Assembly (NCBI GenBank): GCA_910578075.1
Contig: CAJTPK010000014.1
Span: 1 to 64,000 of the forward strand
Source: an uncultured Muribaculaceae bacterium
Lineage (GTDB): Bacteria; Bacteroidota; Bacteroidia; Bacteroidales; Muribaculaceae
DNA: 64,000 bases
Reading direction: 5' to 3'
How positions within the stretch are numbered: position 1 is the first letter of the stretch; every line of letters starts with the position of its first letter. Shown here one piece after another: positions 35,983 to 42,636 of the stretch. A model generated the notes under the pieces. That model saw only the letters and a list, made by a program, of their open reading frames with translations, made no database searches and had not been told where the DNA came from. Position numbers and translations under genes: made by a program.

Positions 35983-36777
35983 ATGGGAACGAATACTAAA
36001 CCTAAAAGGATCGTCACAAAGATCGGTGATGTATTCTGCGTGGAATTTCCTGATAACACAAAGGGATATTTCCAATATATTGCGAATGATCTGACACAAT
36101 TGAATAGCTCTGTAATCAGAGTTTTCGAAAATCATTATCCAATTGATTCCGAGGAAACTATTGATAATATAGTAAAGGATAAAGTTGCTTTTTACGCCCA
36201 CACGATATTGAGAATCGGTATCCAATTCAATGCATGGCATAAGGTTGGCAATTCAAAGAATATTGGTGATTCCGAATTAGAGAACGTAATTTTTGGTTAT
36301 ACTTTTGATACAAAAATAGAATTCAAAAGCATTATACATGTTGATCCTTTAACAAACTGGACAGTATGGCACATAAACGGCAACCTACATGATATTGGAG
36401 TATTACCTGATCCTTATCACGGTATTGTAGAATTAGGATCTGTATTACCCTATCATTTGATTACAGAAAGAATGGAACGAGGTTACAATACAGATTCAAG
36501 AAAAATATACGAGATTATGAAAAGAAAACCTCGTGCGGAATACAAAAGTTATATCAAAGACGCGTCGGACGGCAAGGATATCTACATCTGTTTCAAAGGG
36601 GATTATTTTGAAAAAGCCGTGTTCCCAATTGAAGGCAAATTGACCAAAATTAGCTGTGATGAAGCGGTTTTGAACGGTATGGAGATAACAAGCAAGAAGT
36701 TTTCCGACACCAACTGGAAAGCCCAGAATTTCATAACCGAGGAGGAGTTCAATCAAGTCTGGGATACCGCGTTGTAA
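35983..36777 (+). CDS. Immunity-like protein 6 (orphan paralog)
   Basis: A 264-residue paralog and the last of the array. The N-terminal block returns to the common type (KIGDVFCVEFPDNTKGYFQYIANDLTQLNSSVIRVFENHYPID). The middle (IGDSELENVIFGYTFDTKIEF, DPLTNWTVWHINGNLHDIG) is its own. The C-terminal 80 residues match copy 5 (EYKSYIKDASDGKDIYICFKGDYFEKAVFPIEGK). It ends 2 bp before the convergent hypothetical gene at 36779. Cytosolic. Specificity for a different toxin variant is inferred from the variable middle. Confidence 0.63.
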   Translation: MGTNTKPKRIVTKIGDVFCVEFPDNTKGYFQYIANDLTQLNSSVIRVFENHYPIDSEETIDNIVKDKVAFYAHTILRIGIQFNAWHKVGNSKNIGDSELENVIFGYTFDTKIEFKSIIHVDPLTNWTVWHINGNLHDIGVLPDPYHGIVELGSVLPYHLITERMERGYNTDSRKIYEIMKRKPRAEYKSYIKDASDGKDIYICFKGDYFEKAVFPIEGKLTKISCDEAVLNGMEITSKKFSDTNWKAQNFITEEEFNQVWDTAL

Positions 36778-36778
36778 G

Positions 36779-37174
36779 TTAGCGATTGGAGGAAATTGCG
36801 GAAGAGAAACGGCGGTCGGGATAAAACATAAGATGGCGCTCCATGCTCCAGCCGCGTGAGGCATTGCGGAGATAAAGTTTGGCAAGCCCGCGCATCCCGC
36901 GGCATTGACGGCGCAACTCTCCCCATAGCTCCGAAAGGTCGCTGACCGAATTCACCATGACCTCAACCACTGTGCGGCCATGCATCACAAGCCTTGCGAA
37001 CAGACGGTCTCCGTAACTTATGGGACGGTCGGTACCAATAACCACAGATGACCTGTCTTCGGCAGGATAACACGATTTTCTTATACCGGTAACTCCGGCA
37101 GTGCGCGACTCATGTACTGTATATTTTGCTCCTTCGATGGTTGAATAAACCGGGGTGTTGATCGATGCAGTCAT
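36779..37174 (-). CDS. Hypothetical protein at the island edge
   Basis: A 131-residue protein that I do not recognise. ATG 37174 gives MTASINTPVYSTIEGAKYTVHESRTAG, then a mixed beta-rich region (DRPISYGDRLFARLVMHGRTVVEVMVNSVSDLSELWGELRRQ) and a basic, aromatic C-terminus (NASRGWSMERHLMFYPDRRF). There is no signal peptide or membrane segment. It is convergent with immunity-like gene 6 (1 bp between stops). Immediately upstream of it lies the MITE-like element. Codon use looks more like the core genes than the A/T-rich immunity genes, so it is probably a resident gene at the island boundary. Confidence 0.6.
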   Translation of the reverse strand: MTASINTPVYSTIEGAKYTVHESRTAGVTGIRKSCYPAEDRSSVVIGTDRPISYGDRLFARLVMHGRTVVEVMVNSVSDLSELWGELRRQCRGMRGLAKLYLRNASRGWSMERHLMFYPDRRFSSAISSNR

Positions 37175-37201
37175 AGCAATTTATCTTTAGAGTAACACTT
37201 A

Positions 37202-37547
37202 GAGTCCGTCTCATAAAAAAATTTAGCTTTAGGGGCGGCTTGTTTCCGTGATAATTTATTCAATCGCGAATGGGAGCAACCTTTCGGTTGTGACCTGAGG
37301 GATTGGATAAATTAGCCGGAAAGAAGCCGGTCTTAAGTAATTTTAAACATACGGACATGTTTGAAGTTAAAAAATTATACTTATCTATAGTAAAGTCGCT
37401 CTCATGAAAAGTTACCTTAGTCCCGCATGCCCGGCTGCTTTTGTATTTTTGAATCAGTCACATAGCCCGCTATGCTCCTGATTCTGCAAATCCAAAATCA
37501 GCTCGGGCATGCGTCCCCTAAAGCTAAATTTTTTATGAGACGGACTC
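37202..37547. mobile_element. MITE-like element with 33/34-bp terminal inverted repeats and TA flanks
   Basis: The left end (37202-37235) GAGTCCGTCTCATAA... and the right end (37547 inward) match over 33-34 bp with a single A indel. TA lies on both sides (37200-37201 and 37548-37549), as expected for a TA target duplication. The 346-bp interior has no ORF of note and includes a 90-nt imperfect hairpin (37424-37513). Non-autonomous transposon relics look like this. The mobilising transposase is not in the window. Confidence 0.75.
37424..37513. other. 90-nt long hairpin inside the MITE-like element
   Basis: CGCATGCCCGGCTG (37424-37437) faces CAGCTCGGGCATGCG (37499-37513), and a second arm pair GAATCAGTCACATAGC / GCTATGCTCCTGATTC lies at the centre. 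Together they form one long imperfect palindrome. Confidence 0.65.
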
Positions 37548-37648
37548 TATCCATTGATTATGATGCAAAATTACCTCTTCGCAATGCCACGCATTTGCAG
37601 TCACACGTCAATAAATGTTAATATGAGAATTTTCTCACAAAAAGAGAT

Positions 37649-37656
37649 TAACTTTG
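37649..37656 (+). promoter_or_regulatory. -7 box upstream of tRNA-Leu(UAA)
   Basis: TAACTTTG matches the TAnnTTTG consensus and lies 34 bp before the tRNA. No clear TTG is seen at the -33 distance. Confidence 0.5.
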
Positions 37657-37689
37657 CAGTAGAAGTCCGGATGAGACCGGATTATGGAT

Positions 37690-37774
37690 GCAGAAATGGT
37701 GGAATGGTAGACACGAAGGACTTAAAATCCTTTGGCCTTTACCGGCTGTGTGGGTTCGAGTCCCACTTTCTGTA
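37690..37774 (+). tRNA. tRNA-Leu (anticodon UAA)
   Basis: 85 nt with a long variable arm, as for leucine tRNAs. The acceptor GCAGAAA (37690-37696) pairs with TTTCTGT (37767-37773), with G-U at the first pair and discriminator A at 37774. The anticodon stem-loop AAGGA-CTTAAAA-TCCTT carries TAA. The T arm has GGTTCGAGTCC. CCA is not encoded. A terminator follows at 37783. Confidence 0.95.
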
Positions 37775-37782
37775 CAAAGCAC

Positions 37783-37816
37783 AACGGAGCCGCCACAACT
37801 GCGGTTCCGTTTTTTC
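37783..37816 (+). terminator. Terminator of tRNA-Leu(UAA)
   Basis: AACGGAGCCGC (37783-37793) pairs with GCGGTTCCGTT (37801-37811; one G-U pair) and is followed by a run of six T. Confidence 0.85.
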
Positions 37817-37852
37817 ATCCCTCAAATTGATATACACTATTTATAATCAGAA

Positions 37853-39217
37853 TTGAGCCAGAGCCTGAAAATAGAGCAACGCATCGGGATGCGTCTTTCC
37901 CAACAGCAACTTCGCTTTGTGAAGCTGCTGGAACTCAACGCACCCGAGCTTGACGAGGCTGTGGAACGCGAGCTGGAGGATAATCCCGCACTTGGAGTGG
38001 AGGAAGAGACTCATGAGGATGACACAAACCGCTATCCACTTTTCTTCGCACGGGGCAACGATGAAGACCGCCCCGCATTCACCCCTGCTGACGAGTCCGA
38101 AAGCCTTTACGATCATCTGTATGCCCAGCTGTCCGAAAAACGGCTTGACCCTAAGATTGAATTGGCAGCAAGGTATATAATAGCGAGTCTTGACTCCAAC
38201 GGATACATACACCGCTCGCTGTCACTTTTAGTGAACGATATGTTTTTCAATGAAGGGATAGAACTTTCCGAAGAAGAGGCGTATAAGGCACTTGACACCG
38301 TGCGCAGTCTGGATCCTCCCGGAATCGGAGCTTTCGACTTGAAAGAATGTCTTGAGTTGCAATTGATGGCATTGCCTGCCGATGAGACACGGGATGACGC
38401 GCTGAAGATAATCCGCGATGCATATGAATCATTCAAGATGAAACACAAGCACCGCATCATATCGCAGTTGCGGCTCCCCAAGGAAAGAGTGGAATCAGCA
38501 TTGTCGCTTATTCTCTCCCTCAATCCCAAGCCGGGAAGCGCATTAGGATCCGACCCGGCTGATGAAGCCAACATCATCATTCCGGATTTCATTGTCAACA
38601 ATGAAGATGGAGAAATCACGATAACTCTTAACAATAAGATTCCCGAATTGCGCATCGAACAGAGCTTCGAACAGGCCATGGAGGGACTTGAGCGCACGGC
38701 AAAGGGGAGACTCAAGAAAGGTTCGGAATTCATAGTGAGCCGCTACAACGACGCCCGCGACTTCATCCGCATATTGACACAGCGGCAGCAGACCATGATG
38801 ACAGTCATGTCCGCAATAGTCAAGATACAGAAAGAATATTTTCTGACGGAGGATGTGTATAAGCTTCAGCCGATGATGATAAAGAATGTAGCGGAATTGA
38901 CCGGACTTGATTTTTCAGTCATTTCGCGAGCCACCACAAATAAATTTGTGGCCACACCATGGGGAATCTTCCCGCTGCGTTTCTTCTTCAGCGACACAAT
39001 CGGAGACTCTGCGGAAGAGGGTATCGTCGCGACCAACCGCAAAATCGAAGCTGAGATTTCAGCCATGGTGGAGCAGGAAGACAAACGGCACCCCCTTTCC
39101 GACCAGGATATCATGGAGGAAATGACCAGACGCGGTTACGATGTGTCGCGTCGCACCATAGCCAAATACCGTGACCGTCAGGGAATCCCTGTGGCGCGAT
39201 TACGCAAACAACTGTAA
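37853..39217 (+). CDS. rpoN: RNA polymerase sigma-54 factor
   Basis: A 454-residue sigma-54, which recruits RNA polymerase to -24/-12 promoters under control of AAA+ activators. Region I is Gln/Leu-rich (MRLSQQQLRFVKLLELNAPELDEAVERELEDNPAL). An acidic linker follows, then the core-binding region with SLDPPGIGAFDLKECLELQL. The C-terminal RpoN box appears as SRRTIAKYRDRQGIP, preceded by the helix DQDIMEEMTRRGYDV. The start is TTG 37853; an ATG at codon 13 would still keep most of region I. No activator gene is nearby. Confidence 0.94.
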   Translation: MSQSLKIEQRIGMRLSQQQLRFVKLLELNAPELDEAVERELEDNPALGVEEETHEDDTNRYPLFFARGNDEDRPAFTPADESESLYDHLYAQLSEKRLDPKIELAARYIIASLDSNGYIHRSLSLLVNDMFFNEGIELSEEEAYKALDTVRSLDPPGIGAFDLKECLELQLMALPADETRDDALKIIRDAYESFKMKHKHRIISQLRLPKERVESALSLILSLNPKPGSALGSDPADEANIIIPDFIVNNEDGEITITLNNKIPELRIEQSFEQAMEGLERTAKGRLKKGSEFIVSRYNDARDFIRILTQRQQTMMTVMSAIVKIQKEYFLTEDVYKLQPMMIKNVAELTGLDFSVISRATTNKFVATPWGIFPLRFFFSDTIGDSAEEGIVATNRKIEAEISAMVEQEDKRHPLSDQDIMEEMTRRGYDVSRRTIAKYRDRQGIPVARLRKQL

Positions 39218-39230
39218 ACAATATATAAAA

Positions 39231-40508
39231 ATGACAGGGATAAAAAAAATAATCACCGTTGCCCTATTGGCCGTAATGGCATTGCCGGCACTCGCCGTCA
39301 CTGAAAAGGAGATGGAAGAGGCACGCGCAATCACCGCACAGGCATATCTCCGTTATGCAAACGATGGCTCCGGCTATCTTGATGAATTCCGCGCAACATC
39401 CATGTCGCAGCTGGAATCTAAATTGAAAACCAAGGAGAAAGAGAATATCAAGGCTTTCAAATCAGTAAAGGTTCCGGGAGACTACGCATCATGGGATAAA
39501 GCAAAACTTCTTGAATTCTGGGGAGTGACATTCTTTACCTCACCCAATCTTGCGGAAAAAGGGAAACTCGCCAGAACACGGGTGAAGCAACGTATCTCGG
39601 CGATGACTGTTGCTGCTCCCGCTCCAGTGGAAACAGCCGAGAAACCGGCACCCGAGCCGCAAGCCACACCCGATCCAGTCAAAGAACAGTCCGCAGAACC
39701 GCAGGCTACAGCCTCTGATGCTGCCACTGTGCAGGAAGCCGTGCTTGAAAAGCAGGAAGAGATTCTTGCTGACCAAAACGCAATAGCGCAAGATACGGAG
39801 GAACGCCAATACAAAAAGGAAGACAGCGGAACATGGATATACGTCCTTGTCCTGGTGGTGCTGATTGGCGTTGTTATATGGCTCGTTGTCTTTGCAGCCA
39901 ACATGATGAAGAAACAGTCAGAGCCTTTGGAAAACCAATCCACCGGCAATTCAGGAAACTCAGAAGCAGGAAATACCAAGGAGATTGCAGAGACCCGCAA
40001 ACAATTAATAGCGGCCCAGACAGCCCTTAACGAATATAAAGCAGCCCTTGAAGAATCACGAGAAGAGAACCGACGCCTTCAGGCAGAGATAAGGAAACTG
40101 AAGGAAGCACCCCGTAACACCCCGCAACCCGCACCGGCAGCTTCGGCTCCTGTTGCCGCTACAGCTAAACCACAGAATGCAAGACCGGCTCCGAGCGCGA
40201 TATATCTTGGAAGAGTGAACGGTCGCGGACTCTTCGTGCGCGCAGACCGTCGCTTCAACCCCGGTCATTCCATCTATAGGCTTGAGACAAGAGACGGACT
40301 TGTCGGCACTTTCCATCTGGTAAACACCCCGGAGGTTACCGACATTGCCCTCGCCAACCCTGTGGAATATCTTTCCGGAGGGTGCTCAGCCATTGACATT
40401 GAAGACACAGCCGGAGCACAGGCCATCATAACTGAGAATGCCGGCACCGCCATGTTCGAGAACGGGACATGGAAAGTGCTCCGTAAATCACGCATCCGGT
40501 TTGAATAA
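39231..40508 (+). CDS. Conserved membrane protein with coiled coil, unknown function
   Basis: 425 residues from ATG 39231 (a longer frame from 39171 overlaps rpoN). A signal peptide (MTGIKKIITVALLAVMALPALA) is followed by a helical region (20-120), a Pro/Ala/Glu-rich linker, one transmembrane helix (about 205-228, YVLVLVVLIGVVIWLVVFAA), a coiled coil (about 245-290, AETRKQLIAAQTALNEYKAALEE) and a small C-terminal domain (about 325-425) starting IYLGRVNGRGLFVRADRRFNPGH. I do not recognise a family with known function. The layout suggests an inner-membrane protein with a periplasmic N-terminal part and a cytosolic C-terminal domain. It is 13 bp after rpoN and likely cotranscribed. Confidence 0.7.
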   Translation: MTGIKKIITVALLAVMALPALAVTEKEMEEARAITAQAYLRYANDGSGYLDEFRATSMSQLESKLKTKEKENIKAFKSVKVPGDYASWDKAKLLEFWGVTFFTSPNLAEKGKLARTRVKQRISAMTVAAPAPVETAEKPAPEPQATPDPVKEQSAEPQATASDAATVQEAVLEKQEEILADQNAIAQDTEERQYKKEDSGTWIYVLVLVVLIGVVIWLVVFAANMMKKQSEPLENQSTGNSGNSEAGNTKEIAETRKQLIAAQTALNEYKAALEESREENRRLQAEIRKLKEAPRNTPQPAPAASAPVAATAKPQNARPAPSAIYLGRVNGRGLFVRADRRFNPGHSIYRLETRDGLVGTFHLVNTPEVTDIALANPVEYLSGGCSAIDIEDTAGAQAIITENAGTAMFENGTWKVLRKSRIRFE

Positions 40509-40530
40509 GACTGAATAAGATTAAAAAATT

Positions 40531-40560
40531 TTGCAGGATGTAAAATTTTCACTAACTTTG
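40531..40560 (+). promoter_or_regulatory. Promoter of tRNA-Leu(CAA)
   Basis: TTG (40531-40533), a 19-bp spacer and TAACTTTG (40553-40560), an almost ideal Bacteroidetes promoter, ending 9 bp before the tRNA. Confidence 0.8.
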
Positions 40561-40569
40561 CATCCGCAA

Positions 40570-40651
40570 GCCCTGATGGCGGAATCGGTAGACGCGCTGG
40601 TCTCAAACACCAGTGGAGCAATCCGTGCCGGTTCGACCCCGGCTCAGGGTA
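40570..40651 (+). tRNA. tRNA-Leu (anticodon CAA)
   Basis: 82 nt. The acceptor GCCCTGA (40570-40576) pairs with TCAGGGT (40644-40650), discriminator A at 40651. The anticodon stem-loop CTGGT-CTCAAAC-ACCAG carries CAA, the variable arm is long, and the T loop is GTTCGACCC. No encoded CCA. Confidence 0.95.
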
Positions 40652-40653
40652 CA

Positions 40654-40695
40654 AGTCAGCAACTCTTCACGGGTTGCTGACTTTATTTTATTATT
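40654..40695 (+). terminator. Terminator of tRNA-Leu(CAA)
   Basis: AGTCAGCAAC (40654-40663) pairs perfectly with GTTGCTGACT (40673-40682), followed by TTATTTTATT. Confidence 0.8.
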
Positions 40696-40697
40696 AC

Positions 40698-40986
40698 TGT
40701 CCGGTAAATATGCTTAACCATCATACATATTGAAATTTAGATCTTAACAAGCCCTATAATATGGTCAAACATCACGCAGAGCCGCAAAGTCGCAAAGTTA
40801 AAGTTAGCAACCCCTGTGATAGAGATAAAGCTCACAGAGAATCGCGTGGCGATTTAGGCAAAGGCGCGGAGCCGGTGCGTCAGACTCTGCGCCTCATCAG
40901 GAGTGGTAACGACCTCCGCGTCGGATTGAGCGGTATAAATCCTTTGCGCTTCTGCGCCTCTGCGTGATTAATATTTTTACCGGACA
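40698..40986 (+). repeat. Full copy of the dispersed palindromic element
   Basis: 289 bp bounded by TGTCCGGTAAA (40698-40708) and its perfect inverse TTTACCGGACA (40976-40986). Inside, inner arms ATCACGCAGAGCCGCAAAG and CTTTGCGCTTCTGCGCCTCT face each other, and the core GGAGTGGTAACGACCTCCGCG is shared with the immunity spacers. A 68-codon frame at 40761-40967 is repeat-derived and not a gene. It occupies most of the gap between the tRNA terminator and the convergent oxidoreductase gene. Confidence 0.8.
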
Positions 40987-41005
40987 CCAATATTATTTTA
41001 TACGC

Positions 41006-41923
41006 CTATCCAAGAGCCATCCGCAAAGTAGCGACGGCATCCGCGACTGTATTGAATGATGTGGTTGAGCCGGATTTTATGAGCTGAAGGAAATATTCCA
41101 TCTGGCTGATGTATGTGTCGGCTATTGTCCGCGAGGATTCAAAAATAACATTACCGTTTTCCCGAACCATGTTTCGCGCAAGATCAACCATCAGCGTGGA
41201 ATCTTCACAAACAATCTCGAGTGTTCTGCGGTAATCCCGGCGATAATAATTAAGCACTACGGATGCACAGAATCGGGGATATGACATGCAATAGTTGGCA
41301 TAATCCACCGCATCGATACCGAGTGACGAGCTGTTGCGGAAGGTTCTGACAACAGCGTCCGGCATTCCGAACAACCAATACAGCGTATCGATTTCATGGA
41401 TAAGATCGATGTGCACACCTCCGCCAAGTTCGGGGCGCGCGCTATATACAGTACGGAAATCCACACCGGGGCGCCAACCCGGCAACCACGATCCGCAATA
41501 GCTGTTGACCTCATTCACACGTATATCGCGGTCTGCCAGTCTCTCTTTCAGAAAGCGCAGGCACTCGAGAAAACGGAGATTGCATGCCACATAATTAAGC
41601 ATTCCTGATTTCTCAATCTTTGTAGCAATCCTCTCCGCCTCAGGTAGCGTATGTATCAACGGTTTTTCAATAAATAGCGGAACGCCTATGGCAAGCGCTG
41701 TCTCAATCGTATCGCCATGGCATGCCGTGGGTGTGGAGACTATCACAAAATCCGGTTTCTCCCCTACTGCCTCCGCAAGAGTATAAGCATTCTTCACACC
41801 CTCCTCCTCCGAAGCATGTGGATTTGAGCGCAGTGCCACAATTTCCACATCGGGATCCAACATACGTAAGGCAGCGATATGCTTACGGGCTATCGACCCG
41901 AGTCCGATCACAAGTGCTTTCAT
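41006..41923 (-). CDS. Gfo/Idh/MocA family sugar oxidoreductase
   Basis: A 305-residue NAD(P)-dependent oxidoreductase. The N-terminal Rossmann fold shows ALVIGLGSIARKHIAALRML, and PLFIEKPLIHTLPEAERIA contains the family EKP motif. The C-terminal alpha/beta domain follows (GGGVHIDLIHEIDTLYWLFG with the catalytic-region His). It overlaps the upstream cytidylyltransferase by 4 nt (ATGA), so translation is coupled. With its two upstream partners it forms a nucleotide-sugar operon, perhaps for a nonulosonic-acid-like or modified surface sugar; substrate not determined. The dispersed element lies 20 bp beyond its stop. Confidence 0.85.
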   Translation of the reverse strand: MKALVIGLGSIARKHIAALRMLDPDVEIVALRSNPHASEEEGVKNAYTLAEAVGEKPDFVIVSTPTACHGDTIETALAIGVPLFIEKPLIHTLPEAERIATKIEKSGMLNYVACNLRFLECLRFLKERLADRDIRVNEVNSYCGSWLPGWRPGVDFRTVYSARPELGGGVHIDLIHEIDTLYWLFGMPDAVVRTFRNSSSLGIDAVDYANYCMSYPRFCASVVLNYYRRDYRRTLEIVCEDSTLMVDLARNMVRENGNVIFESSRTIADTYISQMEYFLQLIKSGSTTSFNTVADAVATLRMALG

Positions 41924-42636
41924 AGCTTCACCCGACCTGTGTCGATAAGAAACGACAGATAGTCATAATCGGAAGGTTCGTCAAGGTCAAAACATATGTG
42001 ATCCATCACATATGCCAGCGAACGCGGTGTGACAGCCCTCGGTGATTCACAATCGAGAGATTCACGCCTGTACACATAAATCGAAGCGTTCATATCGTAA
42101 ACCTTCGGAGCACTCTGACGCGTAGTGTACCGACCGCCAAGCACCACATGACAGAAACCGTCGCCATCCTCCTCCACTTGATTGAAATAGGGATTGCGTG
42201 CGCAAGGATTCACAGAGAAAACAGTAAGAGCCTCTTTGTTTGCAGCAAGCATCTCCACACAGTTCTCTATATCCTTAATGGTCCGGATAGGCGATGTCAC
42301 ATCAAGATCTATCACAAAATCATACTTGCGGCCGTAATACTTTTCAGCGAAGAGCAACGCATCCTTTATGGCATCGGGTTTTCCGCAGGTGTCGTTGGCA
42401 AGATAATCGGGACGCTCATAATCAGTAGGCACACCGGCATCCCCTCCCACACGGCGTATCTCCTCCGAATCTGTGGAGAGAACAATATCTGCGCCATGTG
42501 CCGCTGCATATTCAAGAGCCACTGACGCAGTATAAGCAAGAAGAGGCTTCCCTCCGACAAGCTTTATATTTTTTCCCGGTATCCCCTTGGAGCCACCCCT
42601 GGCACATATTGTTATAAGCGTATTCATTACAATCAC
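41920..42636 (-). CDS. Acylneuraminate cytidylyltransferase family protein
   Basis: A 238-residue CMP-sugar synthetase-like enzyme (NeuA/PtmB family), which activates sialic- or legionaminic-type acids with CTP. The nucleotide-binding signature ITICARGGSKGIPGKNIKLVGGKPLLAYT is present, then VLSTDSEEIRRVG and VIDLDVTSPIRTIKDIE. ATG 42636 overlaps the stop of the upstream dehydratase as ATGA, supporting this start; ATG 42627 (MNTLITICARGG) is a close alternative. It is the second gene of a three-gene operon. No condensing synthase (NeuB-like) is in the window, so the acid must be made elsewhere if this is its role. Confidence 0.87.
   Translation of the reverse strand: MIVMNTLITICARGGSKGIPGKNIKLVGGKPLLAYTASVALEYAAAHGADIVLSTDSEEIRRVGGDAGVPTDYERPDYLANDTCGKPDAIKDALLFAEKYYGRKYDFVIDLDVTSPIRTIKDIENCVEMLAANKEALTVFSVNPCARNPYFNQVEEDGDGFCHVVLGGRYTTRQSAPKVYDMNASIYVYRRESLDCESPRAVTPRSLAYVMDHICFDLDEPSDYDYLSFLIDTGRVKL

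Noticed and set aside
29726..36777. Tandem array as a CRISPR or phage-like repeat structure
   Set aside because: The repeats are about 200-1000 bp gene-spacer units, not short regular repeats, and no cas genes occur. No CRISPR array was seen anywhere in the window.
37690..40651. The tRNA-Leu genes as integration sites of the toxin island
   Set aside because: I found no duplicated tRNA 3' end and no integrase in or beside the island, so there is no support beyond proximity.
40761..40967. 68-codon ORF after tRNA-Leu(CAA)
   Set aside because: It lies wholly inside the palindromic element and its sequence is translated repeat; homologous copies do not keep the frame.
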